64,000 bases of DNA. Origin: an uncultured Flavobacteriaceae bacterium (GTDB lineage Bacteria > Bacteroidota > Bacteroidia > Flavobacteriales > Flavobacteriaceae). The stretch is from NCBI GenBank assembly GCA_905181615.1, contig CAJIYH010000002.1, positions 744,001 to 808,000 on the forward strand. Direction: 5' to 3'. Of the stretch, positions 1-8,875 are shown piece after piece. Numbering within the stretch: position 1 is the first letter of the stretch; each line of letters begins with the position of its first letter. The notes beneath the pieces are model-generated. The model saw only the letters and a program-made list of their open reading frames with translations. It ran no database searches and was not told the origin of the DNA. Both the position numbers and the translations under genes were made by a program.

Positions 1-1247
1 ATTTTAGACTCATCCATAATGTCATTAGCATAAGGGTCTTTTGTTAATCCTTGAGCAATCATAAAATCTTGACGAATTCGTAAACTTCCTAAGCTAACAT
101 GGCCTTTAAGTATTTCACCTGATCGAGGGTCAACTACGCTAGAACCATAACTCCAACCTCGAGTTGATCTATGTACCCATTGAATGACATTATATCGAAC
201 ATCCAGAGGGTCTGCATCATCTGGCAACATTTTTATTTGAAAGGCATCTATAAATCCAGCTGCTTCAAAGGCCTGATTCCACCAGCTACCACCTTCAAGT
301 AGTGCTGAGCGAACCGGTTCTGGGGTTCCGTTGTCTAAATAATATATAATTGGCTCTTTTGCTCTACTTTGGGCAGCATTAGGGTCTATTTTTTCTAAAC
401 GATGACGCAGAGCAAATACTTTACGTGTAGCAGTTTCTACCGGGGTAGAATAATCATAGTAAGAAAAAGGAATTGCACCACTTCTAGGATCAAATTTTCT
501 TGGTGTAAAAGCAATTTCAGGTAAGGCAATAAAAGAATGATGTTGCTTAACACTTATGCTATTTGGAGAAGGAGTAACGGAGCGGATCCAACCTCCTTCA
601 GCTTGTCCTCCAAAAGTCAAAAGAACATCAAATTCAATGTTTTTAGGAAATGCTTTGGTTCTTTCTAGTGAAATAGCAGAACGCGTTTTGTCTAATTTAA
701 AACTACCTTGTTTTGATCGTTTTAAACGTTGAGCTACACCATGCGTGTCTTGCATTAAAAAAGGGGTTAGTTCAATCAAATAATGATTAAGGTGAGACTC
801 TTCTATAGGAAAACCAAATAAAACAGATTCGGCAAAAGCTTCTTTAACAGATTGTTTCTCTAATGCATTCTGTGTTGAGGCTCGATACTTTAAATTAGGC
901 TGAATTAATAATAATTTTTTTCCTGCTTTACTAAAATACACTACGCGTTCATCACCTAGTTGACCTCGGTCTAAGCCAATATCATTGCTACCGATTCCTG
1001 CACTAAGACTATTGACATATAAAAATTCGGTGTCAATTTGAGTTTTTTTATTAACCTTTAAAAAAACTTTACCTGAATTACTTTCGTAGTAAAAATCAAA
1101 AAAACCTTGATATGCATCCGCTTGCGCATCCAAAATATTTTGCTTGGTTTGTTTTGAATTAACTATCTTACTTTTAGAGCGCTGAGCTTGCGTCGTAAAA
1201 GAACAAGTAATCAATAAGATTAGGGAATATTTAAAAATAGTTTTCAT
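1..1247 (-). CDS. Zinc-dependent metalloprotease, DUF5117/DUF4953 type (3' part beyond window)
   Basis: Reading leftwards from an ATG at 1247, an uninterrupted frame of about 415 codons runs off the left edge, so the C-terminal half is missing. It starts with a signal peptide (MKTIFKYSLILLITCS, then TTQAQ), which points to export. The body matches my memory of the large secreted or periplasmic zinc metalloproteases of Bacteroidota: a segment with NDIGLDRGQLG, a long beta-rich DUF5117-like region, then VRYNVIQWVHRSTRGWSYG and DPRSGEILKGHVSLG just before the catalytic domain. The HExxHxxGxxH zinc motif expected next lies outside the window, so activity cannot be confirmed. It is divergent from prfB, with 87 bp between the two starts. 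Substrate unknown. Confidence 0.8.
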   Translation of the reverse strand, partial: MKTIFKYSLILLITCSFTTQAQRSKSKIVNSKQTKQNILDAQADAYQGFFDFYYESNSGKVFLKVNKKTQIDTEFLYVNSLSAGIGSNDIGLDRGQLGDERVVYFSKAGKKLLLIQPNLKYRASTQNALEKQSVKEAFAESVLFGFPIEESHLNHYLIELTPFLMQDTHGVAQRLKRSKQGSFKLDKTRSAISLERTKAFPKNIEFDVLLTFGGQAEGGWIRSVTPSPNSISVKQHHSFIALPEIAFTPRKFDPRSGAIPFSYYDYSTPVETATRKVFALRHRLEKIDPNAAQSRAKEPIIYYLDNGTPEPVRSALLEGGSWWNQAFEAAGFIDAFQIKMLPDDADPLDVRYNVIQWVHRSTRGWSYGSSVVDPRSGEILKGHVSLGSLRIRQDFMIAQGLTKDPYANDIMDESK

Positions 1248-1334
1248 CTTAAAAAGTTTTGAATCTAAGCTAAAAAAATAATGCTAATAAAAGAGTAAAT
1301 TGAAGTTTAATTATACTTTTACATAAAAATAAAT

Positions 1335-2427
1335 ATGTTAACTACAGATCAACAGAAAAGTCTTTTGGAGCGCCTTGGTGCATTAAGAAGATATCTTTGA
1401 CGTTGATGCCAAACAATTAGAAATACGTAACCAAGAAGAAGTTACTCTTGATCCTGACTTCTGGAACAACCCTGCTAAGGCTGAAGCCCATATGAAAACA
1501 CTTCGGACTCTTAAAAAGTGGGTTAGCGATTACGACAACTTAATTCAAAAAAACGAAGACCTCGAAGTACTCCTTGATTTTTTTAAGACGGATGATGTTT
1601 CTGAAAAGGAAGTTATGACTCATTACGAAACAATCTTGAGTGATCTCGAAGATGTTGAATTCCGAAACATGCTTTCTGACGAAGGAGATTCTTTGAGTAC
1701 TGTTATTCAAATAACCGCTGGTGCGGGCGGTACAGAAAGTTGCGATTGGGCAGAGATGCTGATGCGGATGTATTTAATGTGGTCAGAAAAACAAGGATTC
1801 AAAATTAAAGAATTAAATCATCAGGCAGGCGATGTTGTTGGAATCAAAACTGTAACCCTAGAAATTGAAGGTGATTTTGCTTTTGGATGGTTAAAAGGTG
1901 AAAATGGAGTTCATCGATTGGTGCGAATTTCACCCTTTGATAGTAATGCAAAAAGACATACCTCATTTGCTTCTGTATACGTATACCCTTTGGTTGATGA
2001 AAGTATTGAAATAAAAATCAACCCTGCTCATATTTCATGGGAAACCATGAGATCTAGTGGTGCTGGAGGACAAAATGTAAATAAAGTTGAAACAGCAGTT
2101 CGTTTAAGCCACGAACCTTCTGGAATTGTAGTTGAAAACTCTGAAACACGATCTCAACTTGACAATAAATCAAAAGCTATGCAGCTCTTGAAATCTCAAT
2201 TGTATGAAATTGAGCTCCAAAAAAAACTTTCGGCTAGACAGGAAATTGAAGCTTCTAAAAAGAAAATAGAATGGGGATCTCAAATACGTAATTATGTGTT
2301 ACACCCCTATAAATTAGCCAAAGACGTGCGAACACAACATGAAACGGGTAATGTTGATGAAGTCCTTAATGGTGGCATAGATCCGTTTTTAAAAGCCTAC
2401 CTGATGATGATGGGGCAAAACGACTAA
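1335..2427 (+). CDS. prfB: Peptide chain release factor 2 (programmed +1 frameshift)
   Basis: RF2 recognises UGA and UAA stop codons and triggers peptide release on the ribosome. The gene is read in two frames: 21 codons from ATG 1335 end at an in-frame TGA (1398-1400), and a +1 shift at CTT-TGA-C continues from GAC at 1399 to the stop at 2427, giving 363 residues (E. coli RF2 has 365). After the shift the protein carries the SPF stop-recognition tripeptide near residues 199-201 and the GGQ catalytic motif near 244-246. An ATG at 1492 would give a 311-residue product lacking the first helical domain and is not the real start. HAD, arsC and receptor genes follow with short gaps of 21, 9 and 41 bp. 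Confidence 0.95.
1395..1401 (+). other. Programmed +1 ribosomal frameshift site of prfB
   Basis: The slippery CTT followed by TGA and C matches the classical RF2 autoregulatory site: when RF2 is scarce the ribosome pauses at TGA and slips forward by one base. In E. coli an AGGGGG element three bases upstream of CTT stimulates slippage. Here the equivalent bases are AAGAAGA, purine-rich but not a good Shine-Dalgarno match. Confidence 0.92.
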
Positions 2428-2448
2428 ATATAAATCTTAAAATAAAAC

Positions 2449-3072
2449 ATGAAACCAAATCTGAATATTAAAAATGTAATTTTTGATCTGGGTGGTGTTC
2501 TAATAGATTGGAACCCGGACAAAGTGTATAAAGATGTATTTAATAATGATTCTGAAAAGATGATCCACTTTTATACTAAAATTTGCACTCAGGATTGGAA
2601 TGAAAACCAAGATGCAGGATACCCTATGGCAAAAGCCACTGAAGAGCGCGTAGCATTATTTCCTGAATATGAAAAAGAAATTCGAATGTTTTATGGGCGT
2701 TGGGACGATATGCTTGGGGATCAAATTCAAGGAACTGTTGATATCCTTAAAGAATTATCAGATGATCCTAATTACAAAGTAGTTGCCTTAACAAACTGGA
2801 GTCATGAAACCTTCCCTAAGGCAATTGCAAAATTCAGTTTTCTACAATGGTTCGAAGGTATTCTTGTCTCTGGAGAGGAAAAAACCAGAAAACCCTTCCC
2901 AGAAATATATGAACTTACGTTGAGTAAATTTAATCTTAAAGCTGGAGAATCTCTTTTTATAGATGATAATTTAAGAAACATTGAAGCAGCCAGAAAATTC
3001 GGAATCCATTCCATACATTTTCAAAGCCCAGAACAATTAAATAAGGAATTAGGTGCCTATATTAAACAATAA
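2449..3072 (+). CDS. HAD-superfamily hydrolase (YihX/dehalogenase-like phosphatase)
   Basis: A 207-residue cytoplasmic haloacid-dehalogenase-fold enzyme, probably a sugar-phosphate or small-molecule phosphatase. Visible motifs: motif I FDLGGV with nucleophile Asp13, where the usual second acid (+2) is Gly as in YihX-like members; motif II Thr115 in ALTNWS; motif III Lys148 in TRKPFPEIY; motif IV Asp172-Asp173 in LFIDDNLRNIEAA. The segment between motifs I and II is a helical cap. It lies 21 bp after prfB and 9 bp before the arsC-like gene, so co-transcription is likely. Substrate not predictable from sequence. Confidence 0.85.
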   Translation: MKPNLNIKNVIFDLGGVLIDWNPDKVYKDVFNNDSEKMIHFYTKICTQDWNENQDAGYPMAKATEERVALFPEYEKEIRMFYGRWDDMLGDQIQGTVDILKELSDDPNYKVVALTNWSHETFPKAIAKFSFLQWFEGILVSGEEKTRKPFPEIYELTLSKFNLKAGESLFIDDNLRNIEAARKFGIHSIHFQSPEQLNKELGAYIKQ

Positions 3073-3081
3073 AAGCAAAAA

Positions 3082-3435
3082 ATGAAACTGACTATTTACC
3101 ACAACAACGGCTGTCGTAAATCAAGAGAAGCATTAGAATACATAGAAACTAAAGGATATGATGTTGAAATTGTTGAGTATTTGAAGACTCCACTATCAAT
3201 TTCTGAATTGAAGGACCTTATTCAATTATTGAAAATTAACCCTATGGAATTAGTGCGTAAAAACGAGTCGATTTGGAAAGAGAATTTTATGGATCAAAAA
3301 ATGACAGACAGTCAGTTAATAGCTGTTTTAATTGAAAATCCAAAACTGATACAAAGACCTATCATTAAATCTGTAACAAATGCAGTCATTGGACGTCAAA
3401 TGGATAATTTAATAAGGTTTCTAAAATCTCATTAA
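3082..3435 (+). CDS. arsC: ArsC-family arsenate reductase (glutaredoxin type)
   Basis: A 117-residue thioredoxin-fold protein of the ArsC/Spx family. Cys11 in NNGCRKS sits where glutaredoxin-linked arsenate reductases carry their catalytic cysteine; the motif is CxxS, so there is no second redox cysteine there. Conserved arginines are present in MELVRKNE and in LIQRPII, the latter matching the anion-binding RP of ArsC. No arsenite exporter or ArsR lies nearby, so the role could be general thiol chemistry rather than arsenic resistance. Start ATG 3082 follows the HAD stop by 9 bp. Confidence 0.8.
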   Translation: MKLTIYHNNGCRKSREALEYIETKGYDVEIVEYLKTPLSISELKDLIQLLKINPMELVRKNESIWKENFMDQKMTDSQLIAVLIENPKLIQRPIIKSVTNAVIGRQMDNLIRFLKSH

Positions 3436-3476
3436 ACTATACTAATTATTTATAGTCTAAAATTAAAAAACTGTTA

Positions 3477-5939
3477 ATGAAATCATTATTTTATTTTTCT
3501 AAACTCATTCTTCTGAGTTTTTGTCTCTTATCGAGTACCATAATTTTTTCACAACGCCCTCAAAGTTTTCAAAAGCTTACAGTAACAGGAACCGTTGTTG
3601 ACCAAGAAACTCAGCAACCGCTTGAGTACGCAACCATCACTTTTAGAAATGAACTTCGTCCAAAAATGCTCCAAGGAGGAATAACTAACGAAGATGGGAA
3701 ATTTTCAATTGAAGTTTTTCCAGGTAAATATAACATCAGTACAGAATATATTTCATTTAAAACAATAACTCAAGAAGGAGTTATGGTTCGATCAAACACA
3801 GATTTAGCCACTATTAACCTAGAAATAGATGCTTCTAGTCTTGATGAAGTTGAATTGGTTGGTGAGTTAACTACTGTCGAGATTAGACTAGATAAACGCA
3901 TTTATAATGTTGGGAAAGACATCACAGTTCGTGGTGGAAGTGTATCCGATGTTTTAGATAATGTACCCTCGGTCTCTGTAGATGTTGAAGGAGTTGTTTC
4001 TCTTAGAGGTAATGACAATGTTCGTATATTGATAAATGGAAAGCCCTCTGGGCTTGTAGGACTCTCTGGGCCAGAGGGTTTACGTCAAATTCCGGCAGAA
4101 TCTATAGAAAAAGTTGAAGTTGTAACTTCTCCATCAGCTCGATACGATGCAGCTGGAACTGCTGGAATTTTGAATATCATTTTAAAGAAAAACACTTTAG
4201 ATGGCTTCAACGGTTCTATAGTTGCAAATACTGGAGTTCCTAAAAACTTTAGAGGGAGCGCCTCTTTGAATTGGAGAACTGAAAAGGTAAATATATTTAC
4301 AACAACAACAGTAGGAGACTCCGAGTCTGAAGGTGGCGGTGTATTCAATAGCGAATATTTAGGAGCTCAAGCTGGTAATTTTTCAAACGAAAGACGGAAC
4401 TATACTAGAAATCGCAAAAACTTTTTTACAAACATTGGACTTGAATATATTTTTGATGAACAAACTTCACTTACCGTTTCGGGTTTTTACCGAAAAAGTG
4501 ACCGAAATAGTTTGTCATCAACCAACATAGAATCCATTACTCCTATTTCTACTTTATATACAGAAAGAATAGAAGATGAAATTGAATTGGACGAAACCAA
4601 ACAATTTACTTTAAACTTCACCAAAAAATTTGATAATAAAGGACATGAACTTGTTGCTGAATTTCAATACGAAAGCAGTGTAGAAGATGAAGATTCGGAT
4701 ATTATCACTGCAATTCCCGAAGAGGTATTTACAGCAGAATCTCAAATAAGAATATTATATCAAGCTGATTATGTGTGGCCAATCGATGAAAATACTCAAT
4801 TTGAACTTGGATATAGAGGTAACTTTAAAACACAAGAAACAGACTATAATGTAGCCATTCAGGATAACAATGTATTTGTCCCTAATACCGACCTTTCAAA
4901 CTTCTTAGCGTATACAGAAAATGTAAATGCAGCATATACTCAGTTTGGAAAGAAAATAGATAAGTTCTCTTATTTGTTTGGTTTAAGAATGGAACATTCT
5001 AACATCATTATAGATCAAAGAACAACCAACACTAAAGTTAAAAAAAACTATGCTGATTGGTTTCCTACGATTAACTTATCCTACGAAATGAATGAAAAGG
5101 AAAACGTAACCCTAGGGTTTAGCAGACGTATTAGACGACCAAGAGGTTGGTCATTAAATCCATTTCCTTCCAGATCAAGTGTTACTTTTTTTAGACAAGG
5201 AAATCCTGATTTAGACCCATCCTATTCGAGCACCTTCGATTTAGGTTATTTAAAACGTTGGGAAAAGCTTACGTTTAACGGTTCTGTTTATTATCAAAAA
5301 TCTACTCAAAACATAGAACGAATTACTGAAGAAACAGGTGAATTAGTTGAAGTAACAACAGCTCAAGGATCAACTACATTAGTCCCTGCATTAAGATCTA
5401 TTTCTGTGAATTTGTCTGAAAATAATCGAGTTGGTACTGAATTTACGCTAACCTACACGCCTTCTAGAAAAGTGAGACTAAGTGGGAATTTTAATGTTTT
5501 CAATTCACAAACAATTGGTGACTACCTTGGGAAAAGTTTTGATGCAGAGATCATCAGTTGGTTCAGTAGGATAAATGCCAGTGTAAAACTCCCTGGTGGA
5601 TTTGACACCCAATTACGTGGTTTTTACTTTGGCCCACGTGCCAATGCTCAAACGGAGTCTAAGGGCGTGTTTACTCTTTCTGGAGCTGTAAACAAAAGTA
5701 TATTAAACAAAAAGGGTACCCTTTCTCTAAGAGCTAGTGATTTACTAAACTCAAGCAGAAGAAAGAGTACTACAACGAGTGAGAACTTTACTTCATATTC
5801 TGAATTTCAATGGAGACAGCCTAGCTATGTGTTAACGTTTACATATAAAATTAATGAAAGTAAAGCAGCTAAAAGAAGAAGAGCTTCAAGGAACAGTCAA
5901 GGTGATGGCGGCGGGGATGGTGAAAATTTTGATTTCTAA
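3477..5939 (+). CDS. TonB-dependent receptor / outer-membrane beta-barrel family protein
   Basis: An 820-residue outer-membrane protein. It has a signal peptide (about residues 1-25, ending IIFSQ), a carboxypeptidase-regulatory-like domain (about 35-115, starting TVTGTVVDQETQQPLEYA), a plug-like region (about 130-230, with VSLRGNDNVRILINGKPSG and a segment ending ILNIILKK) and a long series of alternating beta strands to about 785. It resembles the flavobacterial outer-membrane beta-barrel receptor family rather than SusC, and no susD-like gene is adjacent, so the ligand is unknown. The C-terminus is odd: after the last strand there is a basic patch (KAAKRRRASR) and a Gly/Asp-rich tail ending in Phe. 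A terminator follows. Confidence 0.88.
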   Translation: MKSLFYFSKLILLSFCLLSSTIIFSQRPQSFQKLTVTGTVVDQETQQPLEYATITFRNELRPKMLQGGITNEDGKFSIEVFPGKYNISTEYISFKTITQEGVMVRSNTDLATINLEIDASSLDEVELVGELTTVEIRLDKRIYNVGKDITVRGGSVSDVLDNVPSVSVDVEGVVSLRGNDNVRILINGKPSGLVGLSGPEGLRQIPAESIEKVEVVTSPSARYDAAGTAGILNIILKKNTLDGFNGSIVANTGVPKNFRGSASLNWRTEKVNIFTTTTVGDSESEGGGVFNSEYLGAQAGNFSNERRNYTRNRKNFFTNIGLEYIFDEQTSLTVSGFYRKSDRNSLSSTNIESITPISTLYTERIEDEIELDETKQFTLNFTKKFDNKGHELVAEFQYESSVEDEDSDIITAIPEEVFTAESQIRILYQADYVWPIDENTQFELGYRGNFKTQETDYNVAIQDNNVFVPNTDLSNFLAYTENVNAAYTQFGKKIDKFSYLFGLRMEHSNIIIDQRTTNTKVKKNYADWFPTINLSYEMNEKENVTLGFSRRIRRPRGWSLNPFPSRSSVTFFRQGNPDLDPSYSSTFDLGYLKRWEKLTFNGSVYYQKSTQNIERITEETGELVEVTTAQGSTTLVPALRSISVNLSENNRVGTEFTLTYTPSRKVRLSGNFNVFNSQTIGDYLGKSFDAEIISWFSRINASVKLPGGFDTQLRGFYFGPRANAQTESKGVFTLSGAVNKSILNKKGTLSLRASDLLNSSRRKSTTTSENFTSYSEFQWRQPSYVLTFTYKINESKAAKRRRASRNSQGDGGGDGENFDF

Positions 5940-5956
5940 ATTTTAATAGATATCAT

Positions 5957-5996
5957 AAAAAATCCTCAAAATATTCAATTTTGAGGATTTTTTTAT
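5957..5996 (+). terminator. Intrinsic terminator after the receptor gene
   Basis: An inverted repeat, AATCCTCAAAAT against ATTTTGAGGATT with a short AT loop, is followed by a run of T. It lies 20 bp after the receptor stop. The A-rich left flank means it could also stop leftward transcripts from the small gene at 6034-6207. Confidence 0.8.
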
Positions 5997-6033
5997 TTGA
6001 AAAACCACTTAAGGTTTATTATAAAGAACTTAT

Positions 6034-6207
6034 TTATTCTTGTAATTTGGACTTTTTTGCTTCTTTACGCTCTTTTAACCACTCAAAAAAAGCACCTGTT
6101 AACCAATAAGGAATAACAAATGTGAGTAGAAAAATCATCAACCAAAACCCAATAGTTAAGATGGTTAAAAAAGAAAGAAAACCTAAATATTGATCGAATT
6201 CGAACAT
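6034..6207 (-). CDS. Small membrane protein, 57 residues
   Basis: A short minus-strand frame from ATG 6207 to TAA 6034 encodes 57 residues, MFEFDQYLGFLSFL at the start. A hydrophobic stretch runs from about residue 8 to 38 (one long or two short membrane segments with Pro33), followed by an amphipathic, strongly basic tail (EWLKERKEAKKSKLQE). The composition is that of a small inner-membrane protein with a cytoplasmic tail. It fills the otherwise empty gap between the receptor and fumC and its 3' end faces the terminator at 5957-5996. I do not recognise a family. Inference only that it is expressed. Confidence 0.6.
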   Translation of the reverse strand: MFEFDQYLGFLSFLTILTIGFWLMIFLLTFVIPYWLTGAFFEWLKERKEAKKSKLQE

Positions 6208-6308
6208 GAAAATAAAATTTCCAACAAAATTAAGTTTTTTATAACTCTAAACCCAGTTATCTATTTATTTTTTTAATCTATTTAAAATCTAATCCTACAC
6301 AACATAGC

Positions 6309-6339
6309 ATTGCCCTAAAATAAAAATTAAGTATTTTTG
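6309..6339 (+). promoter_or_regulatory. Candidate Bacteroidota-type promoter for fumC
   Basis: ATTG at 6309-6312, a 19-base spacer, and TATTTTTG at 6332-6339 match the Bacteroidota vegetative promoter (TTTG, 19-21 bases, TAnnTTTG) with one mismatch in the upstream box. The predicted start would give a leader of about 20-25 bases before ATG 6369. Such boxes occur by chance in AT-rich DNA, but spacing and position are both right here. Confidence 0.55.
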
Positions 6340-6368
6340 TATAGAATAATTTAAAGGGAAGTAAAACA

Positions 6369-7763
6369 ATGGAATACCGTATAGAAAAAGACACTCTTGG
6401 CGAAGTTAAAGTACCCGCAGGTGTATATTGGGGAGCACAAACAGAACGTTCACGTTCGAACTTCAAAATAGGCTCTTCAGGATCTATGCCTATTGAAATT
6501 ATTCAAGGGTTTGCTTATTTAAAAAAATCAGCTGCTTTTACTAACTATGAACTAGGTGTTCTGGATATTACTAAAAGAGATTTAATCGCTCAGGTTTGTG
6601 ATGAAATTTTAGCAGGGAAATTAGATGATCAATTCCCATTGGTTATTTGGCAAACAGGATCTGGAACTCAAAGCAATATGAATGTTAATGAAGTTATTGC
6701 TAACCGTGCTCATGTTCTTGCGGGAAATACTTTAGGAGAAGGAGACAAAACACTAGCTCCAAACGATGATGTAAATAAATCACAATCCTCAAACGACACC
6801 TTTCCGACGGGTATGCATATTGCTGCCTACAAAAAAATTATTGATTTAACCATTCCTGGGGTCACAAAACTCAGAAATGCTTTAGATTTAAAAGCAGAGG
6901 CTTTTAAATCGATTGTAAAAATAGGCCGCACCCATTTAATGGATGCTACTCCCCTAACCCTTGGGCAAGAATTTTCTGGTTATGTATCCCAACTGGACCA
7001 TGGATTAGCAGCTTTAAATTTCACCTTAAAACATTTATCCGAAGTTGCCCTTGGCGGAACGGCAGTTGGCACAGGAATTAACACACCAAAAGGCTACAGT
7101 AAACGTGTTGCTGAATACATTGCAGAATTCACAGGATTGCCCTTTATAACTGCCCATAATAAGTTTGAAGCGCTCGCTGCTCATGATGCAATTGTAGAAA
7201 CTCACGGGTCTTTAAAACAACTAGCGGTTTCACTCAATAAGATTGCCAACGATATTCGAATGCTTTCCTCAGGACCTCGTTCTGGAATTGGAGAAATAAT
7301 GATACCAGCTAACGAGCCTGGAAGTTCTATTATGCCAGGAAAAGTAAACCCTACACAATGTGAGGCAATTACAATGGTATGTGCACAAGTAATGGGTAAT
7401 GACGTAACAATTAGTGTTGCAGGAACTCAAGGACATTACGAATTGAATGTGTTTAAACCTGTGATGGCTGCCAACATCATTCAATCAGCTCAATTAATTG
7501 GAGATTCATGCGATAGTTTTACTGTTAATTGTGTAAATGCTATAGAGCCAAACAAAAAAAGAATAGATGAACTTGTTAATAATTCATTAATGCTAGTAAC
7601 AGCTTTAAACACCAAAATAGGCTATTACAAAGCTGCAGAAATAGCAAATAAAGCCCACGAAGAAGGGACAACGCTAAAAGAAGCTGCTCTTTCTTTAGGA
7701 TATGTAACTTCAGAAGAATTTGATGCATGGGTTAAGCCCGAGGAAATGACTGGAGAAAATTAA
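6369..7763 (+). CDS. fumC: Class II fumarate hydratase
   Basis: Converts fumarate and water reversibly to L-malate in the TCA cycle; cytoplasmic, homotetrameric and iron-independent in this class. The 464-residue length is normal. The superfamily signature [11 protein letters not shown] lies at residues 318-328 with the catalytic Ser in the loop, the substrate-binding [12 protein letters not shown] near 97-108, and the catalytic-pair His189 in [11 protein letters not shown] good promoter candidate precedes it. It is followed after 5 bp by a GNAT gene, so a short operon fumC-GNAT-secreted protein is likely. Confidence 0.96.
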   Translation: MEYRIEKDTLGEVKVPAGVYWGAQTERSRSNFKIGSSGSMPIEIIQGFAYLKKSAAFTNYELGVLDITKRDLIAQVCDEILAGKLDDQFPLVIWQTGSGTQSNMNVNEVIANRAHVLAGNTLGEGDKTLAPNDDVNKSQSSNDTFPTGMHIAAYKKIIDLTIPGVTKLRNALDLKAEAFKSIVKIGRTHLMDATPLTLGQEFSGYVSQLDHGLAALNFTLKHLSEVALGGTAVGTGINTPKGYSKRVAEYIAEFTGLPFITAHNKFEALAAHDAIVETHGSLKQLAVSLNKIANDIRMLSSGPRSGIGEIMIPANEPGSSIMPGKVNPTQCEAITMVCAQVMGNDVTISVAGTQGHYELNVFKPVMAANIIQSAQLIGDSCDSFTVNCVNAIEPNKKRIDELVNNSLMLVTALNTKIGYYKAAEIANKAHEEGTTLKEAALSLGYVTSEEFDAWVKPEEMTGEN

Positions 7764-7768
7764 ATCTC

Positions 7769-8236
7769 ATGGAAATAATTCCTTTTGAACCTCAGTATGC
7801 TCTGGATTTTCAGCTTCTCAATGAAGCTTGGTTAAAAAAATATTTTGTCGTAGAACCTTATGATTCTGAACTTCTTAGCCGATGTGAAGAGGTTATAATA
7901 AAGCCAGGAGGCTTTATATTTTTTGTTAAACTCGAAGACCAAATTATAGGAACAGCAGCCTTTATTTATAAATCAAAAGGAATATATGAATTGGGGAAAA
8001 TGGCTGTTAAACCTAATTATCAAGGAAATAAAATTGGTCAAAAACTCGTGCGCTTCATGCTCAGCTTTGCAGAAAAACACCATTGGTCAAAAATTATTTT
8101 ATATTCAAGTACCTTACTTAAAAACGCACTTTATATCTACCAAAAATACGGGTTTATAGAGGTTCCACTAGAACAAAACTTACCTTACAACAGATCAGAT
8201 ATAAAAATGGAATTAGCCTTAAAACAAATGCAATGA
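7769..8236 (+). CDS. GNAT-family N-acetyltransferase
   Basis: A 155-residue single-domain GNAT enzyme that would transfer acetyl from acetyl-CoA to an amine. The core shows strand beta4 (GIYELGKMAVKPNYQGN), then the acetyl-CoA pyrophosphate loop QGNKIGQKLVRFML (R/QxxGxG/A type) and the C-terminal ALYIYQKYGFIEVP segment typical of the fold. Substrate not predictable. It starts 5 bp after fumC and overlaps the next gene by 4 bases (ATGA), implying translational coupling. Confidence 0.85.
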   Translation: MEIIPFEPQYALDFQLLNEAWLKKYFVVEPYDSELLSRCEEVIIKPGGFIFFVKLEDQIIGTAAFIYKSKGIYELGKMAVKPNYQGNKIGQKLVRFMLSFAEKHHWSKIILYSSTLLKNALYIYQKYGFIEVPLEQNLPYNRSDIKMELALKQMQ

Positions 8237-8853
8237 AAACTAAATTAATCATATCATTCATTTTGACTTTTGTGATGTTTTCATTGGTTACTGCTCAAAC
8301 AAAAAAAACACTTCCTAAATCAACTATAATAATTCCACCAAAACAAGTCGTTCGGATTGATTATCCCTATATGAAAGGGTTTAGTGTGAAATTATGGAAT
8401 AAATCGAAGTATGAATTGGGGGTCTCTTCAAGAGAATTCGTAACGGATTCATTAAAAAAAGGATTTGGATTAAATAAAAATTCTTATGCTACAATTCAAA
8501 TACTAGAAAATCAATACTTACAACTTGAGAATAGATATTTTGCACCCTTAAAAGTTGAATATAATCTATTTAAAGAAGGTCCTGGAAAGAAAAATAAAAC
8601 TATAGCAAATCGAACCGCAGGATTCTATTTAGTGAATTCAACAGCTCAAACCCTACCTATATTAATTCCTGGAATTATGAATCCAAAACTTACTCCATTT
8701 TCACAAAGCGGGGTTGATCTTCCTTGGGGGCAAAAAATATTTCTAAAAACCCCAGGAGAAAATTTACTTTTATTGACTGTAAGTGACACCATAAGAAAAG
8801 GTTCACTAATCGATGTTGCTGATCTAATTGACCTTGCGCTGAATAAAGATTGA
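8233..8853 (+). CDS. Secreted protein of unknown function
   Basis: A 206-residue protein with a clear signal peptide (MKTKLIISFILTFVMFSLVTAQ) and therefore exported. I recognise no domain. After a proline-rich stretch (STIIIPPKQVVRIDYPYMKGF) the mature part alternates short polar and hydrophobic segments suggestive of beta structure. It has no lipobox or membrane helix after the signal. The ATGA overlap with the upstream GNAT gene suggests co-expression but says nothing firm about function. The next gene, ettA, is convergent 22 bp away with no visible terminator. Confidence 0.7.
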   Translation: MKTKLIISFILTFVMFSLVTAQTKKTLPKSTIIIPPKQVVRIDYPYMKGFSVKLWNKSKYELGVSSREFVTDSLKKGFGLNKNSYATIQILENQYLQLENRYFAPLKVEYNLFKEGPGKKNKTIANRTAGFYLVNSTAQTLPILIPGIMNPKLTPFSQSGVDLPWGQKIFLKTPGENLLLLTVSDTIRKGSLIDVADLIDLALNKD

Positions 8854-8875
8854 AAAGTATTTCAGTGGTTTAAGC

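Noticed and set aside
1492-2427. A 311-codon frame as the complete prfB gene
   Set aside because: The upstream +1 frameshift arrangement is complete and gives a protein of normal RF2 length; 1492 is an internal Met.
3082-3435. Arsenic resistance island
   Set aside because: Only a lone ArsC-like gene is present, with no ArsR, ArsB or Acr3 nearby.
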